Assembly: GCA_013368445.1 (NCBI GenBank)
Contig: JAACJO010000004.1
Location: 310,001 to 374,000, forward strand
DNA from: Leucocoprinus leucothites
Lineage: Eukaryota; Basidiomycota; Agaricomycetes; Agaricales; Agaricaceae
Direction of reading: 5' to 3'
Length of the DNA stretch: 64,000 bases
Part shown: in pieces, positions 1 to 11,700 of the stretch
Layout: each line of letters opens with the position of its first letter
How positions within the stretch are numbered: the stretch's first letter is position 1
Notes under the pieces: model-generated
Databases searched by the model: none
What the model was told of the DNA's origin: nothing
What the model saw: the letters and a program-made list of their open reading frames with translations, nothing else
Program-made: the position numbers and the translations under genes

Positions 1-6
1 ATTTAG

Positions 7-350
7 GTCTTCCCGGCTCCTCATCGTGGAACGGGTGACGCCCTCGCTAGTAGCTTCAACCGTATCACTGGGATTCTTGCTCCCATTATTAAAATAGTCA
101 GCACCACAGCCACTGGCGCTGGGTCGAACGGAACAGCAAATAGGTACGCCTCTACACCAAACACGTATATCTTGACCAAGTACTCACTTCGTCCTTTTAG
201 CTCCGTTTTCGTCTCGGCTGCTTTGCTGACCGTCACGGCTTTCTTCATGATCTTTTTACCGATCGAGGTAAGCCACCCCGAAAATATCTGGAAGGTATAT
301 GTGATGACTGATATGTTTACCGACAGACCGCTGGACGAGCAGCAATGTAA
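7..350 (+). CDS. MFS transporter, C-terminal end only (5' part outside window)
   Basis: This is the last part of a membrane transporter of the major facilitator superfamily, sugar-porter or SV2-like branch. Three exons are visible: 7-143, 201-267 and 327-350, with GT-AG introns between them; positions 1-6 are the tail of an upstream intron. The first exon reads VFPAPHRGTGDALASSFNRI, close to the conserved segment before the last two membrane helices of these transporters, where PxxxRGTG is the landmark. The middle exon encodes a hydrophobic helix, and the protein ends PIETAGRAAM, the usual family C-terminus. The substrate cannot be told from this piece. It converges on the F-box gene that ends at 694. 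Confidence 0.8.
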
Positions 351-693
351 AGTAATGCACAGTTTATGACCCTGTCAAGACGCTATTTACAAGCATACGG
401 TAGGTAGATAATGTACCAATGGTTATATCATAGTATGCTGGTAGTACCTATGTATATATAGTGAAGAACGAACTAGTAATAATTCGTAACCAAAATGATC
501 GCCCAGCGTGCACGCTAGAAATAATGACACTCGAAGCAGTTCAAGAAACCCAATCCATTTTCCGGGTAGCTGGTCTGTATAGTCGAGAGAGAGGGAGAGG
601 GAGAGAGCAAAAAAGATAAGGAAACAGGAGAGAATGAAAAAAGAACTATATACAATAAGAGATAAATCCGGCAAAGCTCTGCCACCACACCCA
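351..693. other. Intergenic, between two convergent 3' ends
   Basis: No gene is visible. The stretch is AT-rich and contains a purine tract of GA repeats at about 582-608. It must hold the 3' untranslated regions of the MFS transporter and the minus-strand F-box gene. Confidence 0.5.
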
Positions 694-2565
694 CTACCAC
701 CATGATGACCGCGACTCGTAACACAGCCCCGTATCAAGCACAATCAAACCCGTCTTCGTAAACTGCACAATCCTTCCACTCGTCTCATCCACTACAGGTG
801 GATCAGCATCCCACTGTCCAGGATACCCTCTTTCCCGAATAGCAACAGAAGCTCTCAATCTAAATTCCCTATTCCTATTCACCTCATCCTCAATCCACAT
901 ATAACTAACCGTCGTTGAACTTGAATCTCGATGTCTAAAGAACGCTTTTGATACGCCGAGACTGTATCCCGACTCTGTCGTTGTCTCGTAATCAACTAGT
1001 TTGGAAAGCCGTGGTTTGGCTTTCTTGTCTTGGGGAATAGAGATACCGTAAATGCCGTCTTGAGAACAGAGGACGAAACGTGTCATGAGAGATGAGAGAT
1101 CAAAGTAAACGGGTGAGAGGCCACCGCGATAGAGGCGCGAGCCAGGGCAAGGGAGTTTCCATAGGGGTGCGACTACGTCGTAAACGTCGAGAAGGTTGGC
1201 TTGGATAATTTGGAAGGGAGGGATAGGGTAGATGAGCATGCTGGTTTTGGAGAACGCGACGATGCGGTTGTTTTCAACGATACGGAGTTGTTCCTGATAT
1301 ACGATGAGAGGGTATCAGGGCGGGTTATGAGGAGGGTTACTTACGATTCCTTGGTCTACGGGTATTCTGACTCGGGTATGTGTGATAGAGGTGGATTGTT
1401 GCCACTTGAGGACTTCGAGGAAGGAGCCATCTTTCGTTCGTCTGGAGCGCGCAAAAAGCTCGCCTGAGATATCGACACTCGTGAACTTTCCAGTTCCGAG
1501 CATGGTAAAGGTTGTGAGATGTCTGGCTTTCAGGTGTGCTTCTTTGCCATGGCCTATCAGCTGCACCTTGTAAACGCGTACATGTGCGGGCGTACTTGTC
1601 GCCTCTGATTTGAGGGATCAGAAATGTCAGTACAAAATAATTCTCCAAGAATAAGAGACGCGTACCGCGCATGACATTGGTCGTCAAGACCAGGTTAAAG
1701 GTCAATGTCCTGATACTTCTGTCGATGTCCACGGCCATCAACAACGTCCGACTGGCATCCAGTTTATGCAAAGGCTCAATGAGGTTGGCCATACTCAGAT
1801 TCTTCTTATCCAGGTCGTACACTGAGACGCGTCCGATCCCCTCCACGTCCGGTACCAGTAGCCATCGTCCACCTTCAACCAAATGGAAAACTGCTGGCGT
1901 TGGACATTTGATTGGTTTATACCGCGTAGGTTCCTGTCTCTCGTTTCGCCATCCAAGTTCGACTGATAAACGTGATAGTAACCAGCGTTCAAGTTCTTCG
2001 GGTGAATAGGCTTCGACTGGTTCTTCTGGTGCTGGGTTACGGTTTTGGAACGATGTGAAGCGGGTGACGAGGTTCGCCCAAACCTCACGAGTCTTGGTTG
2101 CACGATTCCATGATTTACAGGTCTAGCAGGACATTATTCCATCAGTGCTATCCTTGAAATTATAGGTACGGTCGAGCTTACCCGTCGAACTCTCAAGACT
2201 TCTCTCCAATGTAGATGTAGGAGCACCTCGGTTTGGAGTTTAAGCGGAAGATTCTGGAATGAGGGTCTCTCTGGGATATGTTGTTCTACAGGAGGTGCAG
2301 GAGCTTGAAAGAGTAGTCAAATTCAAGAACTCCTGGTTATCAAATGTAGAAAATACGTACCTTGAACCTTTTTCGCTTCAAAGTATTGGCTCACAAGCCA
2401 CCTCAGAAGACGAGCGGTGATAGCAAGCGTCCGCCACGCTATCTCAAGTAGATAAAAGAGTACAGCAGAGAAGTTCATGAAGGGTCGTAAAGCAGAAAGT
2501 ACATCAAGGCGGAGGTCAGAAACGGTGCACGTTGTACTAAACACACGACCATTCAACCCGAACAT
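694..2565 (-). CDS. F-box protein with an N-terminal hydrophobic segment
   Basis: Five exons join in frame to 547 residues: 2565-2361, 2303-2182, 2122-1666, 1604-1345 and 1293-694. An F-box-like region lies at about residues 87-130: a hydrophobic LPLKLQTEVLLHL start, then RRTCKSWNRATKTREVW. F-box proteins are adaptors that bring substrates to SCF ubiquitin ligases through Skp1. The rest resembles the large agaricomycete F-box family with a beta-propeller-like C-terminus, including the GGRWLLVPD motif and strands of the type YDLDK. Residues 25-60 are unusually hydrophobic for such a protein and could be a membrane segment. The ATG at 2565 was chosen because the first intron joins it in frame. 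It is divergent from the next gene, with 146 bases between the two ATGs. The target is unknown. Confidence 0.72.
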
Positions 2566-2711
2566 TGCCCAAATAAGGTAATCGGCGTTTATTCGACAAA
2601 GTGATGCCCTTATAACTCCTCTTGGTTCTTGGACAATTCGACCTCAATCTGAGTCTTCTCCGAGTCGTAACAGCAGGCATCATTATTCCAAGAGCCTCCA
2701 CAAAACATTAA
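2566..2711. promoter_or_regulatory. Short divergent promoter region of two F-box genes
   Basis: Only 146 bases separate the start codons of two oppositely oriented F-box-type genes, so their upstream elements must overlap. No clear TATA box was seen. Co-regulation is an inference from spacing. Confidence 0.4.
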
Positions 2712-4124
2712 ATGTCATCATCGCACCGATCAGCTTGGGAGGATCTTCCTCCCGAAGTCTTCGAACAAACCCTTGCTTACATGGACGACGACTCCATGTT
2801 AACACTGGCCAGAGTCAACCGCTTCTTCAATTACACGGCACTGGACCTGTTCCTTGGTGCCAAAATTATGAACTGTATCTTTCAAGAATCCAAATTCTCA
2901 AACGTGCTTTATAAAGGCCTGGCTAGGCCCAAGGCATCTGAGGGCTTGCGGTTATCCCTCCGAGTCCAGCAACTCGAGCACATTCACTTTCGTCCCTCGA
3001 ACAGAAGCTCGTTGAGCGAGATGCAGAGCTTGAAACCTTTTATCCAAAGAATTTCGGCTCTAAAATCTCTTCAGCTTGAGCTCAGAGAAACTAGATCTGA
3101 CGATGACGCTGTTGGATTCAATCTCGCACGGGCTGCAGCTGAGCTCTGCGATAGCGCAGTTGCGAAAGGCTGTGAAACCTTAAAGCTAGAGCGTCTCCTG
3201 TCCTTCACTCGCCTCACCAAGGACCCATACCCGGTCTCTATACTGTACGCACCAGAAAGCTCTTCTATAACGAGGAATCTCTTCTGCGTACATCTCTGCG
3301 GAGCATTCCTTCTATCCCCTCTCCTAACATATACTTCTGGTCTCCTCGGTACTTACTCAACCACAATCCGCCGTCTTCGTTTCGACGCATCAACAATAGT
3401 CGTCCCGAAACTCAACTGGGACCAGCTCTTTTCTTCCCTTCACTTGCCCAACCTAGAAACGTTCCTCTTCGACAATCTAGTCCACACTCGATTGGCATCA
3501 TCCTGTTTAGCTGACTTCCTCTCACGTCATCCGACCATTACGACCCTCCGCATTTACTGTGGACTTCTTAGGACTCACGATATTGCATTACATGCAACAA
3601 AACCACCGGTGCTCCCCAACCTCTTGAAAATAGAAGGTAGCCGTGGAATCATCACTTGGCTTTTTCGAGACTCTTCTGCATGTGTAAACGTGCAAGAAGT
3701 GGTTATTCCACACGTAGAAGATCCAACGGAAGTGCTACATTCCGTCGTAGGACCCGCCCGGAACCCTTCCGACAGTCTGAAAGTCGTCATCAAACTGAAT
3801 CCCCTCCTACGCTTATGGTTGGATTGGATGACGAAACAGATCGAAAAGAAGGACAATAGTTTGCGAGACGTCCGACTGGTTAATCTCACTTTCCGATTCG
3901 ATTGCTCCATCTCAAGTTTAGACCAAAAGTCCATCTGTTGTCTAGCGCAGTTCGTCGCTTTATTCCCTACCCTCCGACATTTCGAAGCAGTGAGACCCTC
4001 GGCTGATGCTACTGATGAGGTGGCAATCGCAGAGAAAAATTTGTGTGATAATGTGTTCCAATTTTGTCCCAACCTCCAGACGTTCACCTTCTCTTCATCT
4101 GATCCGGATAGCTTCTCTGTATAA
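2712..4124 (+). CDS. F-box protein, single exon
   Basis: An uninterrupted reading frame of 470 codons starts with a short polar leader followed by a typical F-box beginning, WEDLPPEVFEQTLAYMDDD, at about residues 9-27. This is the Skp1-binding element of SCF ubiquitin ligase adaptors. The remainder (about 60-470) has irregular leucine-rich stretches (LRIYCGLL, LPNLLKIEG, FPTLRHFEA, CPNLQTFTF), as expected of degenerate leucine-rich repeats that pick a substrate. It is intronless, unlike its neighbours. The last codons, FSV and the stop, lie at the edge of a repeated segment that also occurs near 16.5 and 20.5 kb, so the 3' end may have been shaped by duplication. The substrate is unknown. Confidence 0.72.
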   Translation: MSSSHRSAWEDLPPEVFEQTLAYMDDDSMLTLARVNRFFNYTALDLFLGAKIMNCIFQESKFSNVLYKGLARPKASEGLRLSLRVQQLEHIHFRPSNRSSLSEMQSLKPFIQRISALKSLQLELRETRSDDDAVGFNLARAAAELCDSAVAKGCETLKLERLLSFTRLTKDPYPVSILYAPESSSITRNLFCVHLCGAFLLSPLLTYTSGLLGTYSTTIRRLRFDASTIVVPKLNWDQLFSSLHLPNLETFLFDNLVHTRLASSCLADFLSRHPTITTLRIYCGLLRTHDIALHATKPPVLPNLLKIEGSRGIITWLFRDSSACVNVQEVVIPHVEDPTEVLHSVVGPARNPSDSLKVVIKLNPLLRLWLDWMTKQIEKKDNSLRDVRLVNLTFRFDCSISSLDQKSICCLAQFVALFPTLRHFEAVRPSADATDEVAIAEKNLCDNVFQFCPNLQTFTFSSSDPDSFSV

Positions 4125-4660
4125 ATAGTTCCCCTAATCGGACGCCTTTTATCTTGACCTCGCTTATATGTCGCTGCTCTTCCGGGTCGAGGACCTCATA
4201 AAACGCAAAGAAAGAAGAAATGAAGCTCGTAAATGCCACAGCGTGAGCAAAGCGACTACCAAACAAACCATGAAAGCAGAGGGAGATGGAGGTATCGAAA
4301 GGGTTGTTAGTAACATCAAGCGAGACAATTATACTCCATAATTAATTTGATAAGTGACTGAGGACGGTCCAAACTTGTGGCACAAAAATGAGGAGAGATA
4401 ACGCAAAAATCGAACAAGCACAAAATGATAGGGGCACATAGATGGTCCCGAGAACGACAGCTTGGCCAGACATCGGAATGTGCTGACGAGCGAGAGGAGT
4501 CGGATCCGCATGAGAGCTCCCTTCCCAATATTATAGGGGATGCCCGCTGCTGATCCCTTTGATCGAGGAGAGCCGGGGTAAAAATGTGAGCGTATAGAAT
4601 TGGGTGCAGCCTTGTTCAAAATGAGGTCTAGTCTGAGCATGTAGGCTGCAGGTCCTGGGC
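4110..4660 (-). pseudogene. Decayed fragment of the Ser/Thr-rich membrane-protein gene plus its 3' flank
   Basis: The minus strand at about 4640-4470 encodes GRELSCGSDSSRSSAHSD, close to RRELSYGSNSSRPSAHS in the last exon of the intact gene at 21086-23933. It runs straight into a copy of that gene's downstream flank (about 4110-4470, similar to 20550-20980 and 16530-16750). Frames are broken and the middle is deleted. It is a relic, not a gene. Confidence 0.6.
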
Positions 4661-5272
4661 GGTTGTGGGAAAGCTGACAGCCCTACAGTAGATGCCAGCA
4701 GCTGCCATCAGCTGCCAGTCGAATGACTGCAGCAGAGGAGTCATCAAGATTTCAAAGCTGTGCCTTGCACACCACCGGGTCGGGTGGCCTCTCCTACGAC
4801 TGCATTAGCTACTGACTCACATTGATATGCATTCCAATACGCCCCGATCAATACTGTGTACCAGTTATCAGAGAGAAACACATTACATCTATACAAGACA
4901 TTGGTCACGATCTACTAGTATCTATTACTAGAATAATCTCAATGGCGGAAGCGCTGAGTGACTGAGTCTAGGTTAAATGTGGGTGGTATATGCTCAAATG
5001 TGGTGGTAGGGCCGAAAGAGAAATGGGTATGCAACCAGAAGGTATAGATCGTACAATGAAGTTTGCTATGATGAGAAAGAAAGAGGAGATCGACGACATT
5101 CCATTGAGAGTACATAGTTGGAGCAGCAAAGCAAAAAAAAAGGTCTACAACGAATCAGGATGGCTCATGAAGGATCGACGAGGATGGAAAAAGCGTTGGG
5201 ATGAGAACGATAGGATTGGATAATTAGTCGAATTGTGTGAATCTGAGCTGGGTCGCGAATTCACAGGAGGGT
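4661..5272. other. Intergenic, no gene recognised
   Basis: No coding region is supported. A short open frame at 4990-5223 (plus) is purine-rich and lacks any domain-like pattern. It lies just beyond the 3' end of kinase locus A and is most likely untranslated sequence. Confidence 0.4.
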
Positions 5273-8200
5273 TTATTCTTTGTCGGCAGTCTCTTCCTTT
5301 GTAGCAGAGTTCGACTGAACCTGTGGTAGGTTATTAGACGCATCCACTGAGCGAGTCTCAACCACATACTTGACGGAGAACACGGTAGACATGATCATAG
5401 TCAATGTTGGTGTCAGATCTCGGTATCGTCGCTTCAAGCTCCATCTTGGGACGGTTATCGGCGATGTTAAACTTGACGATCGAGTCTAAGAGCTGGGTGG
5501 CTGTTGGGCGGGATTCGGGGGCATACTTCCAGCACGATAGCGCCAACGGCCATACGTAGCTGTCGAATTCGTCCCAGTTCGATAGCGATGCTGCCTGGGG
5601 TTTTTCAGGAATGACTTTACCCTGCACGAAAGCAGCAATTAGCTGCCAAGGTTTGTACTCGTGGAATGGTATTAAGCCCGTCGAAACCTAGATATAACTT
5701 GATTGGTAAACCGACATGGGCGAGTCAGACTGACCTTACCTCGTAACATGTGCAGGCGAATGCCCAAATGTCACTCTCTTTGGTGGGGGCTGAATTTTCG
5801 TCGCGGAACAGCTCGGGGGCCTGCCAGTGGACGGTTCCCATGCTGGTCGTGGTAGAAGTCATAGTCTCTGAAAGTCGGACTGTCCCAAAGTCCGAAAGTA
5901 GACCCCGTTGCGTCGCAGAGATAAAAACATTTTTCTGAGATAATGGTCAGATCGCACTTAGTAAGGAGGAATGTGCCCAAACCGCTTTGAGATCGCCATG
6001 TACAATACCAAACATATGAAGATACTCCAGCCCATTTATTATATCGTGAAGCTAAAAAGAAACGTGAAAGATGGTTTAGGTCTCGAGCGGAGGAGCTCAC
6101 AAGCGGTATGCGCGGGATGTCTGGGTTTGCTTGTAAATATTGCACGAGATCGCCATTTTCCATCCAGGGAGATATAAAACATATTCTCTGAACCTTTTCG
6201 GTGGAATGATAGATACCTAAAAATGGCAGTATATTCTGGTGGGAGAGGTGAGCCCAGAAAATGAGCTCCCTTGCTTGTGCCTGCCGCAGATTAAGCTTGC
6301 TTTAGTCATGGTTAAGGGAGGTCAATGGGAACAACTCACCTTCAGGTTCTGTCGATAGTCCTCGGAATAGCGCATAGCTTTGAAAGAAACGGGCTGGCCT
6401 TTATATGTTCCCTTGTAGATGGTTCCAAACCCGCCTTCAGCGACCGGGTGACCAAGTTCGCATCGTGCACCTTGAAGAAAAAGAGATTTTGGGAATACTA
6501 AGGCTGATCTGACGAGTCGGGCAAGGAGGTGAAGTGTTTCTTTCATCTTTGTCTGGGAGAGCGTCGCGTCGCCCAATAACTGTAGCACTCCGTTAGTACG
6601 ATGGGTTTTTTAATGAAGAACCATCAAAGCCTAGGCTGACCTTATTGAGGAAATCTGCCACGGCTTGTGCATCTTCCCCTCGAAGGCCGAGAAGATTTCT
6701 TCTGCTCGATGAACTTCCTTCAATTTCCATCAATAAAGTACAACACTTGTCATAATGGACTATGGATTGTTTCGAGGATGTCTCTGACACCTGCTGAGAC
6801 TATGCCAGTCATGAGTTGCAACTGCTGAAACAGGTTCGGGTACTCACTCGGATCGCCTGCAGAATTCTAAGTACATGGTTATAATCGACCTTTATGCTGG
6901 GCTTCTTTACCTTCCGACTATGAACATCTGGCTGACGACGATCCGAAATGTTCAGTTCAGTGAATGAGCGTAATAATTCTTCCGAAGTCGGGCGGCGATC
7001 AGGATCATATTCCATGCATTGCTCCACCTTTGACCATGCTTGCTCTTCCAGTGAGCCCCACCGAATTGGCTCTGGCTTCGAACAAACAGCCTCACGGGCC
7101 ATGAAAGCGCGGATCAATTGTGAAGCGGTCCGGTATTGGTAGAATGGAACATTTCCAGTTAAAACCTAGGGCCCTAAGCACATTTGTCCCGCGATGATCA
7201 TTAAAGGCCTACCTCATAACAGGTGCAGCCAAATGCCCAGATATCACTCTCTTTCTTGGGAGTGTCATCGTCTTCAAGCAACATCTCGGGAACTAGGTAA
7301 GCCGGGGTTCCGGTTGAAAGATGGGACGCGTAAGATGCTAGGGTCACGACAATTCGTGATAACCCAAACTCTGCAAGCATTGCTCGATTTTCCCTCGTGA
7401 CAACGATATTTCTCTGTGAGTCACAACGTTAGTTCACATCAAATCGGGGAGGGGAAGATCAGACCGGTTTTAAGTCGCCGTGCACGATATCTAACCCGTG
7501 TAAATATTGCAGACCAGATATAATATCATGGAGCTAGAGACCTGGGGTAAGAGAATGTAGATACTCTAAAGACCCAAGTCATAGAGCTTACCAGTGAGAT
7601 GCGTGAGGTATCCGGAAATTCACGTAGATATTGAACAAGGTCGCCATGTTCTATCCACGGCGATACAATACACACCCGCAGAAAACTTTCATGAGTGAAA
7701 TATAGGCCGTAAAACGGAAGGATGTTTGGATGTGAGAGATAAGTCCTGATAGCAAGCTCCCCAGCATGAGCCTTTCAAAAACAAAAATTTCTTAGGCAAG
7801 TCAGTAATTTCGGCGAGGATCGGAAAACCCACCTTGAGCGTGCTTTTTGGGCTAACATCCTGTCGATGGACACGAATAGCTTGAACGCGAACTAGTTGGT
7901 TATCATACTTTCCTTTGTAGACGCAACCGGAGTCGTCTACACTGATGGGCTGAGAAAAATCGCACTGCACACTTTCGAGCTCGAGCTCGAGCTGTGCGGA
8001 CTTCGCCAGGACGGAAAGTGTATGCAGGGTGTCCTTTCTCTCCTGCTCAGAAAGCGCGGTCTGATTATCGAGCAACTACATCCAATACGTTAGGGTAGCT
8101 TTGGGAACAATGCAGCTATAAGCTGACCTTGCGGAGGAAAATGGCCATTGTCCGAGCTTCAGAGTCGGTGAGTTCAGCAATTAGCTCCCTTCCAACGACA

Positions 8201-8340
8201 CTGGTTATAACTTCCGTGAACAATATTCGGCATTTGCGATAGAGGTCGATGTTGTCAGCGTCGAAACCTGTTGTAGGAGAAGATGGAACTTGACGAAATA
8301 ACTTGTGAAAGAAGGGCCTTTTGTACTTTGAGGATTTCAT
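5273..8340 (-). CDS. Locus A: tandem two-module TKL kinase-like protein
   Basis: Thirteen exons, all joined by phase-0 introns, give 808 residues: 8340-8128, 8075-7833, 7771-7592, 7533-7465, 7413-7213, 7165-6848, 6793-6641, 6579-6340, 6280-6101, 6051-5983, 5934-5740, 5687-5370, 5320-5273. Two copies of one module follow each other. Helical segments lie at about 30-71 and 409-459, kinase folds at about 72-408 and 460-793. Kinase 1 has HGDLKP with the following Asn, but EFG instead of DFG and VPE instead of APE, so it is probably a pseudokinase. Kinase 2 has a glycine loop EGGFGTIYKG, an N-lobe lysine, HGDLKA-KN, DFG and APE, so it may be active. The last exon (VQSNSATKEE...) starts like the next helical exon and then stops. 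It is divergent from locus B. A signalling role is inferred; substrates are unknown. Confidence 0.8.
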
Positions 8341-8710
8341 CTCAGGCGTCGAAGAGGCTGATGGTGTAAGAGATGTAAGAGCTCAGTTGGTTCCCACGCT
8401 TAAGTCTCTTCAAACTTGGTCATGCCATTGCGATTATGAACGGCCGTTCTGTAGCAAGGCTAAACACTGCATATTAAATCTCAAGCACCACCGCAGAAGC
8501 TCGGATTGTTAGACGCAGAGCAAGTTCTTGTTACCGTCAAGCACGGTCTGGAATGGCGAGTATTCATACAGTGTGCCATTCAAGGGCGCTAATGGAGAAG
8601 TTCCTTATTGGATGGAATTACGGCCGATTCTATTATTCCCACTTCACGGCGAACATGAGGGCGTTTATCGATAAGGCTGCCCTTTCTTCTTAACTTCAAC
8701 CTCTGTCACT
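8341..8710. promoter_or_regulatory. Divergent promoter region between loci A and B
   Basis: The 370 bases lie between the start codons of two head-to-head kinase loci. The last 40 bases before the locus B ATG are CT-rich, as often seen at fungal transcription starts. No other element was recognised. Confidence 0.45.
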
Positions 8711-11700
8711 ATGCCTCCTAGTCTATCATTTAAAAGCCCTATCCTTGCCGCTCGTCAGTTTTTCGCAACCCCACGTCTAGACACTAAAAGCTACCAACAA
8801 TGTCGCACGTTGCTTTCTCAAGTTCTGCCGTTTCTCAGGGATTCGGAGAATGCCAAACAGTACGTTCGTGACGAGGCTCAAGCCCTGGCCAATTTTTTCA
8901 GCGAGGTCATCTTTATGCTTTCCTATTCTAGGTAGATGTTGACGACGTACGATCAACTGCCTAGGTATTAGACAACCCAGATACACTTACACCACGCGAG
9001 ACGAGATACATTCTGAAGTTTCTTACCGAACTTGCGAACTTAGTAAATGTGGTCCCCCGATCCCTCAAACTCGAAGGCGTACAGTGCAACTTGAAAACCC
9101 CGATCGATGGTGGCGGGTTTGGTACTATTTACCGAGGAACCCACAAGAAACAAAATATTTGTGTTAAAGTCGTCAATAATTCTTCTAAAATGACACATAT
9201 GGTGAGTCAAGTGTCCAGATGAGAGATTAATCATTCATTCCCCTACGAAAATTGCCAGGCCCAGCTCAAGGAGCTCATAATCGGGGCTCACTTATCACAC
9301 CCGAATATCCTCTCGTTCCGTGGGTTCTACTTCTTCGGAGGCGATAACCGGAATTTGGCCATTGTGTCCCCATGGATGCAATTAGGCAACTTACTTAAAT
9401 TTATGGAGGGTAACCCGACGAGTCCTCGTATGCCACTAGTAAGCTTTCAGCCTTCTGATCCAGCATTGCCTCTATGCTCGTCTCAATTTTCGCTAGCTTC
9501 GTTGTATCCTATCTGGGCTACAATATTTACATGGTCTTGAAATTGTGCATGCTGATCTCAAGGCGGTGATTATAATACTTCCAGACTTGAAAATAGGAGT
9601 AGCTGACTTTTGTGGCCTCAGATAAATGTTCTTGTTTCCGGGAAAGATCAAGCAATTATTGCAGATTTTGGCATTTCACGGGTTGTGATGACTTTGGCGG
9701 GGAAGACTGCCTACGACAACCATGCAACTCTTCGTTGGAAGGCCCCCGAATTGTGTTTCGGAGACACTGAACTTCCCACCAAGGAAAGTGATATTTGGGC
9801 CTTCGGCTGTATCTGCTATGAGGTAAAGTCGTTCCTCAAGTTCCAATCCACCCAATCGCCTCACTATGCCAAGGTCGCTACTGGCGGCGAGCCCCCCTTT
9901 AACAAATGCAAAAACGAGTTCTTACAAAATGCCCTCGCTACTGGACATGCCTTTTCTTACGAGTCGCCACCGGAGTCCGGCCAAGGGTCGAACGAGGGCG
10001 AGTTAAAGGAGATACGCGAACTAGCCAGGATATGCCGGGAATATGACCCTGGCTGCCGCCCGAGTGCTGAAGAGCTTTTAGGCAAAATCGGCCAGCCTGA
10101 TGTCTCGGGTGATCATGGACAAAGAGAAAACGGCAGGAAGGTCAAGGTTGACTACGAGCAAGTACATAATCTTCTTCAGCGGGTAAGAATTGCGTCTGTC
10201 CTACTAGCCATGTCTCACGGATAGCATACAGCTTCAACAAACCAAAGAACCCGCCTCCCTAGTTAAATCAAAGGACCTTTATTCCGAGTGCCGCGCGTTA
10301 GTGGAGGAGGTCACAGCGTGCCCGGATACCATGCAGCGCCTTATTGGCCTTGAGCTATCTGAAACCCGGGAAATAGTCGAATTTCTCAGCAAAGTAGGCT
10401 CTTAGTTTTACCATTTTAAAAGTTTATAAGTTCATAGAACACAATAAGTTACTCGACGATCACGACTTGTCTGTCTGCAGACATCATGGAGCTATCCTCA
10501 AGCTTCTGACCACGCTCGTCGGCTCAGCCAAGATCATCCCGAGTCCTCTTATATTCAAGACTGAAGATTTACGATGCCTCTTGACCGGGCCGCTCGATGG
10601 GTACCACGACAGATATCGAGGACTATATAATGGACGATCGGTTCTGGTAAAGACTATCCCTTTGAGTGACAAATCACACTACAATCAAGGCGTCAAAGTA
10701 TGTAACTCGACTCCCTACTCACAAACAGTACTAACCTGCCACAGGCCAAAGTGAAAGAGCTGACATTTCTGGCACATTCCTCACATACAAACATATACCC
10801 GTTTCTTGGTACCGTATTGAGAGACCAGCTTTGCTTTGTTTCTCCCTGGATCGCACAAGAAGGAAAAATCCTTGATTATTTGAAAAAATTGCCAAGCGCT
10901 CCACGAATACCCCTGGTGAGTGTAAGTGCTCCGGGCTTTGAACAACATTGAGCTTCTAGATTTACGATATTATCTCGGGCTTGGATTTCCTCCACGAATC
11001 CGATATTGTGCATGGTGATCTGATGGCGGTGTGTTGGCATCAGTTTAACTTTGTGAGAAAATCTGATATACATGCTGCAGGCAAACATTGTGATCTGTGG
11101 AAGTGGTCGAGTGATGCTCGCAGACATTGCATCATCCTGGTTTGCAGAAACCCTGCAGCATAGGATGACGACTAGAGGTCCTGGACCGGTTCATTGGAAA
11201 GCGCCCGAGCTGATGGCACAAGGCCCTAGTAGGGAGGCCGACATTTGGGCATTTGCTTGCACCTGTCATGAGGTGAAAGCAGCCATTACTCCCCTTATAC
11301 AACTCTGATTAAGCCATTTTCAAGGTTTTCACCGGCTTGCCTCCTTTTAGTACCACCTTCCCCAACATGCTGATTCAAATGTTATTGAGGGGAACTGCCC
11401 CCTATGATACCATAACCCTAGAAGACATCCCGTCCAATGAAGCGAAGGAGGATATCGAGAGCGTCTGGTCGGAGGTTCAAAAGTGTTGGAACCAAGAACC
11501 CAATGACCGCCCAACAAGCACGGACGTTTTACGCGTCATCGCGGGCCTTATCAACCGGTCTAATTCAAACCAATCGGCTTCAAGTCCCTTGAGTACTGGT
11601 AACGTCAGTAGCTCAGCGTCTTCCAATCCTCCGATCGTCAGGAGGGCTAACACCGTCAACATCGATTATCCTCAAGTTTGGGATATCCTCCAACGAGTGG

